The notes below the pieces were generated by a model that was not told where the DNA came from, searched no databases, and worked only from the letters and a program-made list of their open reading frames with translations. 64,000 nt of DNA from Alteromonas genovensis (GTDB taxonomy: Bacteria; Pseudomonadota; Gammaproteobacteria; Enterobacterales; Alteromonadaceae): NCBI RefSeq assembly GCF_010500895.1, contig NZ_JAAAWO010000012.1:62001-126000 (forward strand). Direction: 5' to 3'. This document shows positions 52,206-61,822 of this stretch, piece after piece (position 1 is the first letter of the stretch; the number at the start of each line of letters is the position of its first letter). The translations under genes were made by a program, and so were the position numbers.

Positions 52206-53116
52206 AAAGGCTTCTGCGTTGCGTTTAATTCTTCTAATAGGTTGTCTTTTGCTTGCCAGCGTTCATTAAGCCACGCTTGAAAACGGACTCGAACATCAGG
52301 GTCGTCAAAGTAAGTGTCTTGGAATATGCCGCTGTCCATAATTTCTTGAATAGGCATAACGCTAATATTGACACGAATATCGCGCACTCTACCGCTCACA
52401 AAATCCCAAAATGTGGGCACGCCACCAGGATAGTCGATGGTGACATCAATGAGTTTGTGCAGTTGCTCGCCCATTGCAGAAAGTACAAATGCAATGCCGC
52501 CAGCCTTTGGCTTTAATAAGTGCGAAAAGGGCGACGCCTGTCTGTCGTGTTTTGACTGCGTGAAACGAGTACCCTCTACGAAATTCATAATACTCACAGG
52601 CTTAGAGCGAAATTTTTCGCACGCTTTGCGAGTAGTTTCCATGTCCTTACCTTTTAAGTGAGGGTGCTTAGCCAAAAATGACTTTGAATATCTGCGCATA
52701 AATGGAAAATCAAGGGCCCACCATGCCAAGCCTAAAATAGGCACGTAAATAAGTTCTTTTTTGAGGAAAAACTTTAAAAATGGAATTTTGCGGTTGAAAA
52801 CCCGTTGAAGAACAAGAATATCTACCCACGACTGGTGATTCGCAGTTACTAAATACCAGTCGTTACGAGTCAGTTGCTCTAAACCTTTTACGTGAAAGGT
52901 AGTGCCGCTACTTATACGCTGGTTAATGTTATTGACGCCAATCCACGCTGTCGCACAGGTATCGAGAAGATACGAGATAAAGCGTCGCCACTGCGCCACT
53001 GGGATAAGTTTAAATACCGATAATACGATAATAGGGGTAGCCCAAATTACCGTGTTAACAAAATAGAAAATAACAGAAATCGTGCCGACAATATGATGCA
53101 ATAGTGCTTTAACCAT
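52202..53116 (-). CDS. yihG: YihG-like lysophospholipid acyltransferase (first copy)
   Basis: 304 residues, the first gene of the three-gene run. NHQSWVDILVLQ (NHx4D), KKELIYVPILGLAWWALDFPFMRRYSKSFL and FVEGTRFTQSKH are all present and align well with YihG. Paralogous to the following gene, which suggests a tandem duplication with divergence in acyl or acceptor specificity. E. coli YihG influences the acyl composition of phospholipids. Confidence 0.88.
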   Translation of the reverse strand: MVKALLHHIVGTISVIFYFVNTVIWATPIIVLSVFKLIPVAQWRRFISYLLDTCATAWIGVNNINQRISSGTTFHVKGLEQLTRNDWYLVTANHQSWVDILVLQRVFNRKIPFLKFFLKKELIYVPILGLAWWALDFPFMRRYSKSFLAKHPHLKGKDMETTRKACEKFRSKPVSIMNFVEGTRFTQSKHDRQASPFSHLLKPKAGGIAFVLSAMGEQLHKLIDVTIDYPGGVPTFWDFVSGRVRDIRVNISVMPIQEIMDSGIFQDTYFDDPDVRVRFQAWLNERWQAKDNLLEELNATQKPL

Positions 53117-53229
53117 TGTACTTACCTCAAAATTTAGGCGCTTAGTGTAAACGAACTTGATCTAAAATCCGATAGAGCCTTTACTGATTCGTCGATAAAG
53201 GTACAAAAATCATGAATAAAGGAGCGGTA

Positions 53230-54072
53230 ATGAAGCTTATCAGCGAAAACAGAGCATTTGGAGGCACCCACCTTCGTTATAGTCATCCGTCAGAGTCTAC
53301 GAATTGCGAAATGACGTTCGCCATATTTTTACCGCCATTCGCCAGTAAAGAAAAGCCAGTGCCGGTGCTGTATTGGCTATCGGGGCTAACGTGTACTGAT
53401 CAAAACTTCATGCAAAAAGCGGGCGCTATGAAATTGGCGAGTGAGCTTGGTATGGCAATTGTTGCGCCAGATACCTCTCCCCGCGGGGAAGGTGTTCCCG
53501 ACGATGAAAATGGTTCCTACGATTTTGGACTAGGAGCTGGCTTCTATCTCGACGCCACACAAGCGCCTTGGAATAAACACTACAACATGTATTCTTACAT
53601 TACCGATGAGCTTCCAGCGCTGGTTGAGAACAATTTTCCGGTAACGAAGGAGCGTGCACTTAGCGGCCATTCAATGGGCGGACATGGTGCCCTCGTTATC
53701 GGTATGCGAAATCCTAATCGGTTTGTTTCGGTGTCAGCATTTAGCCCTGTGGCAAATCCTACTGAGTGCGAATGGGGTAAAAAAGCATTTAGCCATTATC
53801 TTGGTGAGGATACCGAGCAGTGGAAAGCATACGACTCAGCTTTGTTGCTAGCAAGTAAGACCCACAGTATTCCATTGCTAGTAGAGCAAGGGACAAGCGA
53901 TGAGTTCATGCAGGAGCAGCTTAAACCTCAAGCCTTAGTGCACGGTGCTCAGCAATCTGACACACAGCTTACGCTCAATATGCATGAAGGGTACGACCAC
54001 AGTTATTTCTTTATTGCGTCCTTCATTGAAGATCACCTTGAGTTTCATGCGGGCCACTTAGGCTTAATCTAA
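53230..54072 (+). CDS. fghA: S-formylglutathione hydrolase
   Basis: 280 residues from the ATG at 53230, with GGAG just upstream; a start at 53212 is less likely since homologues begin at MKLISENRAFGG. The serine nucleophile lies in SGHSMGGHGALV, the oxyanion LTCTDQNFMQKAGA region precedes it, and the Asp and His are in EQGTSDEFM and GYDHSYFF. It hydrolyses S-formylglutathione in formaldehyde detoxification. The usual partner adhC is not beside it. Confidence 0.95.
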   Translation: MKLISENRAFGGTHLRYSHPSESTNCEMTFAIFLPPFASKEKPVPVLYWLSGLTCTDQNFMQKAGAMKLASELGMAIVAPDTSPRGEGVPDDENGSYDFGLGAGFYLDATQAPWNKHYNMYSYITDELPALVENNFPVTKERALSGHSMGGHGALVIGMRNPNRFVSVSAFSPVANPTECEWGKKAFSHYLGEDTEQWKAYDSALLLASKTHSIPLLVEQGTSDEFMQEQLKPQALVHGAQQSDTQLTLNMHEGYDHSYFFIASFIEDHLEFHAGHLGLI

Positions 54073-54082
54073 AGCTACTTAA

Positions 54083-54119
54083 AAGGCGTCGGCTTTTCTC
54101 CGGCGTCTTCTTATTTTTT
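54083..54119 (+). terminator. Rho-independent terminator after fghA
   Basis: AAGGCGTCGG and CCGGCGTCTT pair (two G-U pairs) around CTTTTCT, then TCTTATTTTTT. Confidence 0.7.
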
Positions 54120-54329
54120 CACTCCCAACTTATCTACGTCAGTAAATTACTTTATAATGCGGCCTCAAACGTGGTTACTGTTTGTCCACTCGCTTTACAT
54201 ACTGTTGCTATCTTTCGTTCTCTTTCATGATGAAATCTCAGTGCGAAATCCGTCATCAATATCATGAGTGCAGAGCGAGATAGTTTGTAACTCATCGATT
54301 TTCCTATTTAATTTGTTAAGGTACCTGTT

Positions 54330-55382
54330 TTGTCTATCACTCCATTGAACCGTAAGTTCTCAGTCGCCCCTATGCTGGATTGGACAGACAGACACTGTCG
54401 CTATTTCTTACGATTGTTCTCAAAGCACACTCTGCTGTATACCGAAATGGTAACGACGGGTGCTATTATCTTTGGAAAGGGAGACTACTTAGGTTTTAAT
54501 ACCGAAGAGCATCCTTTAGCGCTGCAGCTTGGAGGAAGCGATCCAACTGACATGGCACGATGCGCGGTGTTGGCTCAAGAACGTGGGTACGACGAAGTGA
54601 ATATTAATGTAGGGTGCCCAAGCGACAGAGTAAAAAACGGCAGTTTCGGTGCGTGTTTGATGGCGCAGCCTGATGTGGTGGCCAATTGTGTAAAAGCCAT
54701 GCAGGCCGAGGTCGATATCCCGGTAACGGTGAAGTGTCGTATTGGTATTGATGAGATGGATGAGGACGAAGATTTTGCTCGTTTTATCGATATTGTGGCA
54801 GGGGCTGGTTGCGATACTTTTATTGTTCATGCAAGAAAAGCATGGCTTCAGGGGTTAAGCCCTAAAGAAAATCGTGAAATTCCGCCTTTAAATTATCCGC
54901 GAGTCCATCGCATAAAAGAAACCCACCCTGAATTATCAATCAGCATAAATGGCGGTGTAAAAACCTTAGCCGATACCAAAACACAGTTGGAAAGTGTAGA
55001 TGGTGTGATGATTGGCAGGGAGGTGTATGCAAACCCGTATATTATGGCTAACGTCGATACTGAAATATTTGGTGATGCACAGGCGAAAAGTATTTCACGC
55101 CGCGAGGCCGTGTTTAAAATGCAGAAATATATTGAGAGCCACATTGAGCGCAAAGAAGATGCGTACTTCAAACCGTGGCATGTAGCGCGCCATATGCTTG
55201 GTTTATTTCAGGGGCAAGCTGGTGGTCGTATCTGGCGTCGTTATTTAAGCCAAAACGGCACCGGAAAATCGCCTGATCCTGAGTTGCTAATGAATGCGTT
55301 GAGTGCCGTAGAGGCAGCACAACGAGAATTGGACGAATACAATAGCCAAAGAGACAGTCAAAGCAGTGGTCAAAAAAGCTAA
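54330..55382 (+). CDS. dusA: tRNA-dihydrouridine(20/20a) synthase DusA
   Basis: 350 residues from a TTG start with AAGG upstream. The N-terminus FSVAPMLDWTDRHCRYFLRLFS is the DusA signature; FMN-binding LQLGGSDP, NINVGCPSDRVKNGSFGACLM with catalytic Cys109, and IVHARKAWLQGLSPKENREIPPL follow. It reduces U20 and U20a in tRNA using NADPH and FMN. Monocistronic by spacing. Confidence 0.95.
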   Translation: MSITPLNRKFSVAPMLDWTDRHCRYFLRLFSKHTLLYTEMVTTGAIIFGKGDYLGFNTEEHPLALQLGGSDPTDMARCAVLAQERGYDEVNINVGCPSDRVKNGSFGACLMAQPDVVANCVKAMQAEVDIPVTVKCRIGIDEMDEDEDFARFIDIVAGAGCDTFIVHARKAWLQGLSPKENREIPPLNYPRVHRIKETHPELSISINGGVKTLADTKTQLESVDGVMIGREVYANPYIMANVDTEIFGDAQAKSISRREAVFKMQKYIESHIERKEDAYFKPWHVARHMLGLFQGQAGGRIWRRYLSQNGTGKSPDPELLMNALSAVEAAQRELDEYNSQRDSQSSGQKS

Positions 55383-55575
55383 CAGGTTAGTGCCTTTGAC
55401 TAAAGTTTAATATTTGCTCAATATGTTTTTTCAGTCAGCTTAATATTTAGTTTTTATTTTAAGTATATAAATCATTGCTTTAAGCAAAGTTTAAGAAGTT
55501 GGCACACCTCTCGCTATATGTTTTATATCGCAACGACAACGTGTTGTTGTACTGACAAAACTTTCGAGGGAAATT

Positions 55576-55899
55576 ATGAAAACTTCACTAATCGCAGCAA
55601 CTTTACTTTCAGCAAGCATGGCAAGCGGTGCAGCTAGCGCACAAGAGTCAGTGCTCAATTCGTTGTTACAAAACATGGTAACCACCGCAGTGACGATGAC
55701 AACAAACGAGCTATCTGCAGATGTTTATCAGTCAGTGGCTAATACGTCTTACCATTTTGAGTTAGACGGCGCCCGCACCCAACATATGGGAAGTGTAAGC
55801 GTTACCGACATCGCCTCAACTAACGATGATTCAGATACTGCCGGTGCTTTTTTAAAGGATAACGATGTAAAAGGTGCTGACGGAAAAGATGCTGACTAA
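55576..55899 (+). CDS. Small acidic secreted protein
   Basis: 107 residues with a signal peptide (cleavage near ASA-QE) after a GAGGGAAATT ribosome site. The mature 84 residues are Ser/Thr/Asp-rich and end in KGADGKDAD. No family recognised. A terminator follows. Confidence 0.55.
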   Translation: MKTSLIAATLLSASMASGAASAQESVLNSLLQNMVTTAVTMTTNELSADVYQSVANTSYHFELDGARTQHMGSVSVTDIASTNDDSDTAGAFLKDNDVKGADGKDAD

Positions 55900-55958
55900 T
55901 TACCAGCAAAGTTGCCAACATAGTTAACAGCTAAGCCACCAGAAAAATCACGAATTTT

Positions 55959-55982
55959 AAAAAGCGCCCGTTGGCGCTTTTT
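55959..55982 (+). terminator. Rho-independent terminator
   Basis: AAAAAGCGCC and GGCGCTTTTT pair around CGTT, followed by more T. Confidence 0.9.
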
Positions 55983-56070
55983 TCGTTTTCGTCATAGCAC
56001 TTATAAACTTGCTCATAAAACAGCAGTTATGTTCTCGCTGACACCAATACGATACTTCGATAGCTAATAT

Positions 56071-56112
56071 ACCAATACCTAATACACCAATACCTAACAC
56101 ACCGATATATCA
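56071..56112. repeat. 15-bp tandem repeat
   Basis: ACCAATACCTAATAC (56071-56085), ACCAATACCTAACAC (56086-56100) and a decayed third copy starting ACCGATAT. It lies in the 590-bp gap before the psp operon, which otherwise shows only the sigma-54 signals listed separately. Confidence 0.5.
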
Positions 56113-56264
56113 GAGCTAAGCTTTTACCTAACAATAAGTAATTCACACCTTTAGCATCAATACCTAAAGCTAGCATGCACGAGAATATTTTTTGCCCGAG
56201 TGCATATTAAGCACTTGCACCTCAATGTAGCCGCGAGACTAAGAATCAGCGCCTCAAAAACAAT

Positions 56265-56294
56265 GTGGTTAAATTCACAACAAGGGTGGTTAAA
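56265..56294 (+). promoter_or_regulatory. Paired upstream activator sites (PspF-like candidates)
   Basis: GTGGTTAAA occurs at 56265-56273 and 56286-56294, spaced 21 bp (two helical turns), about 90-120 bp upstream of the sigma-54 promoter, where enhancer-binding proteins such as PspF bind. Confidence 0.35.
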
Positions 56295-56384
56295 AATACT
56301 AAATTATCGTTTTCTAGTTGCCTCGGATAACACCAGTTTATGTGTGTTTTTATAAAAATCTATATTTATCAATGTATTAAAGGT

Positions 56385-56400
56385 TTGGCACGTCTATTGT
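56385..56400 (+). promoter_or_regulatory. Sigma-54 promoter of the psp operon
   Basis: TTGGCACGTCTATTGT fits the -24/-12 consensus TGGCACG-N4-TTGC except the last base (T instead of C), with the right 10-nt spacing between GG and G. It lies 170 bp before pspA, and pspA is sigma-54 dependent in relatives. Confidence 0.7.
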
Positions 56401-56570
56401 AATACCTATATGAGTAAAGCGTTAGGAGAGTGTGATTACAAGTGGAGCGGTTCCCCAATTAATTACAGTGTCTAACCACAGTTTCAAAAATGAAATAGAG
56501 AAGTCAGCGTCGTATCTATATTAATAGTTAATTGCTGATAACTCGCCAACATCTTTATGGAGAGATAATT

Positions 56571-57239
56571 ATGGGTATGTTTTCAAGAATTAACGATATT
56601 GTTCAGGCCAACATCAATGCAATGCTAGACAAAGCAGAAGATCCTGAAAAAATTATTCGTCTCATCATTCAAGAGATGGAAGAAACCTTGGTAGAAGTAC
56701 GTACTGACGCGGCTCGATATATCGCGCAACAAAAAACGTTAGCTCGTCAAATGGACAACACGAATAAAGAAATTGCTAGCTGGCAGGGTAAAGCGCAGCT
56801 TGCAATGAATAACGACAAAGAGTCTCTCGCAAAAGCAGCGTTGGTTGAAAAGCAAAAGTACGTGGCTAAATTATCCTCGCTGCAGGAACAAGAAGCGCAC
56901 CTAGCTGAGAGTATCGAGAAAATTCAACATGATACTTCTCGTCTCAATGCCAAAATGGCAGAGGCTAAAGCGAAACAAAAAGTGCTCATTCAACGCAAGC
57001 ACTCTGCTGAAACCCGTTTAAAAGTGAAGCAGGCTGATCACGAAAACAAAATTGATGATGCCATGTCACGCTTTGAAAACTACGAACAGCGTATCGATTA
57101 TCTTGAGGCGCAGGTTGATGCATACGACCTCACTAAATCAGGTGAAGCGGCATCACTATCGGCAGAGTTTCAGGCACTAGAAGCGGATGAGTCGATTGAA
57201 CAAGAGTTAGCGGAACTTAAAAGAAACAAAGTAGCTTAA
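56571..57239 (+). CDS. pspA: Phage shock protein A
   Basis: 222 residues from the ATG at 56571 with GGAGAG upstream. FSRINDIVQANINAMLDKAEDPEKIIRLIIQEMEETL is the conserved amphipathic start, followed by long coiled coils to the end, the ESCRT-III-like fold. PspA stabilises damaged inner membrane and restrains PspF. pspC follows after 112 bp. Confidence 0.95.
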   Translation: MGMFSRINDIVQANINAMLDKAEDPEKIIRLIIQEMEETLVEVRTDAARYIAQQKTLARQMDNTNKEIASWQGKAQLAMNNDKESLAKAALVEKQKYVAKLSSLQEQEAHLAESIEKIQHDTSRLNAKMAEAKAKQKVLIQRKHSAETRLKVKQADHENKIDDAMSRFENYEQRIDYLEAQVDAYDLTKSGEAASLSAEFQALEADESIEQELAELKRNKVA

Positions 57240-57351
57240 GCATTAATAGAAGTAGCTTAGGTGTTAAACAAGCGCCTAATGGTTTAGGCGCAGTCGCTAA
57301 GTTCTTTCTAATAGTAAAAGCTAAGTAAATAGAAGATTGTTGGAGAAAATC

Positions 57352-57552
57352 ATGAAATTGTCATCACAAAAACGTATTTATAGAGATTTGGATTCAGGTG
57401 TTATTTCGGGCGTGTGTGCAGGCGTTGCGCGATACTTTGATATTGACGCAGTCTGGGTTCGTGGCGCTGCGGTGGTAGCCCTGATTTTCATGCCAGCAAT
57501 TATTTTGCTTGCATACTTTGCTGCAGTCATTTTACTGCCGAGATTAGCGTAA
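57352..57552 (+). CDS. pspC: Phage shock protein C (short)
   Basis: 66 residues from the ATG at 57352 with GGAG upstream. RIYRDLDSGVISGVCAGVARYFDIDAVWVRGAAVVALIF is the PspC domain with its one helix; the C-terminal second part seen in E. coli PspC (119 residues) is absent. It would anchor PspA at the membrane. Its stop overlaps the next start (TAATG). Confidence 0.9.
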   Translation: MKLSSQKRIYRDLDSGVISGVCAGVARYFDIDAVWVRGAAVVALIFMPAIILLAYFAAVILLPRLA

Positions 57553-57914
57553 TGAAAAATTTTCTATTAGCGTTGGTTATTGCCATCGTGCTGATGAATT
57601 GTCTCGGCAGTGTGGTGGAGGATGCATTAGGAATGCATTTAGTGATGTCAGATGAATTGCTGAGTCCTTGGGAGAATATAGCAGTGTTTTCTTTAGTGGG
57701 TATTGTGTTGGCTATTGTTGGGTTTGTTGTTGCCTTGAGCGTAGTGGGTACTGTGGTACTCGCCCTTGGCGCGGTATTATTTGCATTGTTGTTGGCAGGT
57801 GTCAGTGCATTTTGGCCTATCATCGTTATTGCAATTGCGCTATATGCATTGAAAAGGCGTAATACTGCATCATACGCGCAGAAAAATGAGCACAATATGC
57901 ACCACACGTTATAG
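57552..57914 (+). CDS. Small membrane protein of the psp operon
   Basis: 120 residues with about three hydrophobic helices (3-20, 44-65, 70-100) and a polar tail rich in His, Asn and Ala. Coupled to pspC by a TAATG overlap. It is not clearly PspB or PspD, but occupies that position and may act as a membrane partner. Confidence 0.65.
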   Translation: MKNFLLALVIAIVLMNCLGSVVEDALGMHLVMSDELLSPWENIAVFSLVGIVLAIVGFVVALSVVGTVVLALGAVLFALLLAGVSAFWPIIVIAIALYALKRRNTASYAQKNEHNMHHTL

Positions 57915-58016
57915 TTATCATAAATCGAATTAAGTTGTATTCAGGTACTAAAAAGTGGTCATATAGGGAATACCCGTTACTGGGGTTAGTATTTCTCTCG
58001 TCATTATAAAAATTCA

Positions 58017-58043
58017 AACAGCTGACTCAGGTCGGCTGTTTTG
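58017..58043 (+). terminator. Weak terminator after the psp operon
   Basis: AACAGCTGAC and GTCGGCTGTT pair with one internal mismatch around TCAG, followed by TTTG. Confidence 0.5.
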
Positions 58044-58069
58044 TGTAAAAAAGGAAGGTTGGTGTTTAT

Positions 58070-59062
58070 ATGAGACAATCAATTAACGCGAAACGGATAG
58101 CGATTGTCGCTGTGCTACTTGTCATTTTATTCTGGCTTATAGGATGGTACTGGAGCTTATCGCCTGATACGTATGATATTAAAGAGCGCTTGAAAACATC
58201 CTCTACCGTAGAAAATCCAACCCAGATTGCAGGTTATACAATTACCACCGCAATGATTGATGTATCAGAAACCCTGCTCGATAAGCCAGGCGGTTATTTA
58301 TCTAACGACGTCATGCCACCCGGTGTTCTACTTGATAATATGCCGGCATGGGAATTCGGGGCATTGGAAATGATACGCGATTTAGCCTTATCTATGCGAA
58401 AAGATTTCAGTCGTTCTCAGTCTCAATCAGTGGAAAATCCATATTTAACAAAGGCTCACCCCAAGTTTAATATGGACCATAAAAGCTGGGCGCTACCCTC
58501 ATCAGAGTCGAGTTACGCCGATGGTATCGCGCTTCTAAAGCAATACCGAGAAGAGTTGGCAAGCACGCGAAATAGTAATAGCCAGTTTTATACCCGCGCT
58601 GATAATCTAAGAGAGTGGTTAAAGCAAGTAGAAAAAAGATTGGGAAGCTACTCGCAAAGGTTAAGTGCTAGCGTTGGATCTGCTAGAATCAATACTGACT
58701 TGGCTGGCGATAGAAATGCTCGCCAATCTACACCCGTGGCAAATCAAAGTGTGGTGAAAACAAGCTGGTGGAGGCTAGACGATAACTTTTATGAAGCGCG
58801 TGGTGCGTCGTGGGCTTTGCTGCATTTTTTGAAGGCCGTTGAAATAGAATTTTACGACGTGCTGGAAGATAAAAATGCGTTAGTCAGTATGCAGCAAATT
58901 ATTCGAGAGTTGGAGGCCACACAGCAGTCAGTGTTTAGCCCAATGATTCTAAATGGAAGCGGTTTTGGCATGTTAGCTAATCATTCATTGGTAATGGCTA
59001 ACTATATTTCTCGCGCCAATGCAGCACTTATCGAAATATCTGAACTTCTTAATCAAGGATAA
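58070..59062 (+). CDS. DUF2333 family membrane-anchored protein
   Basis: 330 residues with one N-terminal helix (IAIVAVLLVILFWLIGWYW) and a large periplasmic domain. GGYLSNDVMPPGVLLDNMPAW and EFGALEMIRDLALSMRKDFS are highly conserved in DUF2333. Function unknown. It precedes the TIGR04219 gene by 3 nt. Confidence 0.85.
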   Translation: MRQSINAKRIAIVAVLLVILFWLIGWYWSLSPDTYDIKERLKTSSTVENPTQIAGYTITTAMIDVSETLLDKPGGYLSNDVMPPGVLLDNMPAWEFGALEMIRDLALSMRKDFSRSQSQSVENPYLTKAHPKFNMDHKSWALPSSESSYADGIALLKQYREELASTRNSNSQFYTRADNLREWLKQVEKRLGSYSQRLSASVGSARINTDLAGDRNARQSTPVANQSVVKTSWWRLDDNFYEARGASWALLHFLKAVEIEFYDVLEDKNALVSMQQIIRELEATQQSVFSPMILNGSGFGMLANHSLVMANYISRANAALIEISELLNQG

Positions 59063-59065
59063 TGA

Positions 59066-59821
59066 ATGAAAAAGAGTCTTTTAGTTGCCGCACTCGGATG
59101 CGCACTGGTATCGGTATCTTCACACGCTGATACTATCGCTGGGGTTTATGTTGGGGCTCAGGCATGGCAAACCGACACGTCAGGTGGCTTTGCCGATACC
59201 AATAATACGGCAAACTTTAGTTTTGACGATGAAACCAATTCGTCGGTGTATATTGCATTAGAGCATCCGGTTCCCTTTTTACCGAATGTTAAGATAAACC
59301 AAACAACACTAGACAATTCAGGTGTAACAACACTCGACTCTAGCTTTACTTTCGACGGCCAGCTCTATACGGCAAACAGCGAAGTTGCTACTGATATTGA
59401 TTTAACCTCTACCGATCTCATTCTTTACTACGAGTTGTTCGATAACGACTTGGTAAGCTTCGACTTAGGTATCAATGCAAAATACATCGATGGTGCATTG
59501 CTAGTAAACGATAGAGCAAGTGCGACGCAAGGGTCTGCAGATTTCTCAGGCATTGTGCCAATGGCCTATTCAAAAATTCAGGTTGGTTTACCGTTTACAG
59601 GGTTGTCTGCATATGCAGAGGGAAGCTATCTGTCTTTTGACGACCATGAGTTAAGTGATTATCAAGTGGCTGTTGCCTATTCTTTTATCGAAAGTATTGC
59701 CATAGACATGACGGTGCAACTAGGTTACAGAAATGTCACAGTTGATATTGAAGACTTAGACGATGTTTATGCCGACATGGAGTTTGACGGCGTATTTGCT
59801 GGGCTAGAGCTACATTTCTAG
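59066..59821 (+). CDS. TIGR04219 family outer-membrane beta-barrel protein
   Basis: 251 residues with a signal peptide (cleavage near SHA-DT). The mature part is a barrel of alternating strands starting IAGVYVGAQAWQTDTSG and ending in FDGVFAGLELHF with the terminal Phe used for outer-membrane assembly. It lies 3 nt after the DUF2333 gene and is followed by a terminator. Confidence 0.85.
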   Translation: MKKSLLVAALGCALVSVSSHADTIAGVYVGAQAWQTDTSGGFADTNNTANFSFDDETNSSVYIALEHPVPFLPNVKINQTTLDNSGVTTLDSSFTFDGQLYTANSEVATDIDLTSTDLILYYELFDNDLVSFDLGINAKYIDGALLVNDRASATQGSADFSGIVPMAYSKIQVGLPFTGLSAYAEGSYLSFDDHELSDYQVAVAYSFIESIAIDMTVQLGYRNVTVDIEDLDDVYADMEFDGVFAGLELHF

Positions 59822-59842
59822 TCTTTGTAACAGGTATTAATG

Positions 59843-59876
59843 AAGGCGCTTCTGCTATGCAGATTGCGCCTTTTTT
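59843..59876 (+). terminator. Rho-independent terminator
   Basis: AAGGCGC-xx-CTGC and GCAG-xx-GCGCCTT pair, with T6 at the end. Confidence 0.8.
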
Positions 59877-59986
59877 ATTTCAATAATGCTTTTAAGCACA
59901 TTCAGTAATAAAAAAGTCTCATTTATTCTTTTCTCTTCTTGAATAAAGTCGTTAGCCTAGCGACATCGAAAAAGGGCTATAAGACT

Positions 59987-61822
59987 ATGTCAAAAGATTC
60001 TAACTCAACAACAGTGTCAAATTCAGCGCCAGGCGCGGTAGTAAATGAACAGCAGTGGAATGCGATCACGCAAGCTATTGCTGGTCTAAATCGTGATCAG
60101 CTCACATGGGTGAGTGGTTATGCTGCGGGTATGGCTGCTGCGCAGGGCGGGGCAGTTGCGCCGTCGCTACAAGCGGCACCTGTGTCAGCGGGAGAGGCTC
60201 CCACTCTTACTATTTTGTACGGCTCTCAAACTGGTAACGCTAAAGCGTTAGCGCACGAGTGCCAAGCGAAAGCGGAAGGCGCTGGGTATAACAGCAAGCT
60301 GGTGAGCATGGCCGACTATAAAGCCCGCAACCTCAAAAGCGAAACTCACGTTGCCGTGTTCGTTAGTACTCATGGTGAAGGCGATGCTCCAGACGATGCC
60401 ATTGAGCTGCATGAATACGTGGCAAGCAAAAAAGCGCCAAAGTTAGCTAATACAAAGTACGGCGTAGTAAGCCTTGGAGATAGTAGCTACGAGTTTTTCT
60501 GCCAAACCGGCAAAGACTTCGACGAGCGTTTATCTAAATTAGGTGCAACTGCGGTTATCGACCGCTTAGATTGTGACGTAGATTACGAGGCCGAAGCAGA
60601 AGCGTGGCTAAACCGCTTTATCGACTCGTTGAAAGAAGATTTCACAGCCTCAGCAGCTCCGGCCGTTGCGGCGCAAACTGGTGTCGCGGTTGCGGGCGCC
60701 CCAGCGCAAACATACACAAAGAAAGCGCCTTACACTGCCTCGTTAATTGAATCGCAAAAAATCACCGGCAGAGACTCGATTAAAGATATTCGTCATATCG
60801 AAATTAGCCTTGAAGATTCAGGTATTACCTACAAACCAGGCGACGCCCTTGGCGTATGGTTTAAAAATGCCCCTTCGTTGGTTAATGACCTTATTGCGTT
60901 GCTTTCTCTTGATGAAAACGCAGAGGTAGTCGTGGCCGAAAGTGCCATGACGCTAAAAGAGGCGCTTACCTCTAAGCTTGAGTTAACACTTAGCTATCCT
61001 AATTTTATCAAGGCTTATCAGGCTGCGACGGGGTCTGAAAGTTTGGCGGCGCTGATGGAAGATAAAGCACAGCTTCGTACTTATATGGCAGACAGACAAA
61101 TTATTGATATTGTTCGCGACCATGTTGGCAGTATTTCAGCGCAGCAACTTGTTGACGCACTGCGCCCTCTCACGCCGCGACTCTATTCAATTGCATCTAG
61201 TCAGGCTGATGTAGAAGACGAGGTTCACCTTACAGTGGCACACGTTGATTATGAAGCTTTTGGCGAGCGTCACCAGGGCGGCGCATCGGGTTACCTATGC
61301 GAATACCTTGAGGAAAACGGCGAAGTAGAGGTATTTGTTGAAAACAACGATAACTTCCGCTTGCCTGCCGATCCTAATACGCCGGTCATCATGGTTGGTC
61401 CAGGAACAGGTATCGCGCCGTTCAGGTCGTTTATGCAAGAGCGAGATGTTCAAGAAGCAGAAGGCAAAAACTGGTTATTTTTCGGTAACCCGCACTTTAC
61501 TCAAGACTTCTTGTATCAAGTTGAATGGCAAGGATATGTAAAAGAAGGCTTGCTAGACAAAATAACGTTAGCGTTCTCACGTGATCAAGAAGAGAAGGTT
61601 TACGTTCAGCATCGACTACTCGAAAACGGTAAAGAAGTATTCGAATGGTTAGAGCAGGGCGCTCACTTCTATGTGTGTGGCGATGCTATGCACATGGCGA
61701 AAGATGTTGAAGAAGCGCTGATCAAGATTGTGCAAGAGCACGGTGGCAAGTCAGAAGCGGAAGCAAAATCATACGTGGTTGAGTTGCGTAAAGCGAAACG
61801 TTATCAGAAGGATGTCTATTAA
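59987..61822 (+). CDS. cysJ: Sulfite reductase flavoprotein alpha subunit
   Basis: 611 residues from the ATG at 59987; a TTG reading from 59939 is rejected. The N-terminal flavodoxin domain (about 75-215) has [26 protein letters not shown] and [17 protein letters not shown]; the FAD domain has RLYSIASSQ and GGASGYL; the NADPH domain has [17 protein letters not shown] and [13 protein letters not shown]. It passes electrons from NADPH to CysI. The stop overlaps cysI (TAATG). Confidence 0.97.
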   Translation: MSKDSNSTTVSNSAPGAVVNEQQWNAITQAIAGLNRDQLTWVSGYAAGMAAAQGGAVAPSLQAAPVSAGEAPTLTILYGSQTGNAKALAHECQAKAEGAGYNSKLVSMADYKARNLKSETHVAVFVSTHGEGDAPDDAIELHEYVASKKAPKLANTKYGVVSLGDSSYEFFCQTGKDFDERLSKLGATAVIDRLDCDVDYEAEAEAWLNRFIDSLKEDFTASAAPAVAAQTGVAVAGAPAQTYTKKAPYTASLIESQKITGRDSIKDIRHIEISLEDSGITYKPGDALGVWFKNAPSLVNDLIALLSLDENAEVVVAESAMTLKEALTSKLELTLSYPNFIKAYQAATGSESLAALMEDKAQLRTYMADRQIIDIVRDHVGSISAQQLVDALRPLTPRLYSIASSQADVEDEVHLTVAHVDYEAFGERHQGGASGYLCEYLEENGEVEVFVENNDNFRLPADPNTPVIMVGPGTGIAPFRSFMQERDVQEAEGKNWLFFGNPHFTQDFLYQVEWQGYVKEGLLDKITLAFSRDQEEKVYVQHRLLENGKEVFEWLEQGAHFYVCGDAMHMAKDVEEALIKIVQEHGGKSEAEAKSYVVELRKAKRYQKDVY

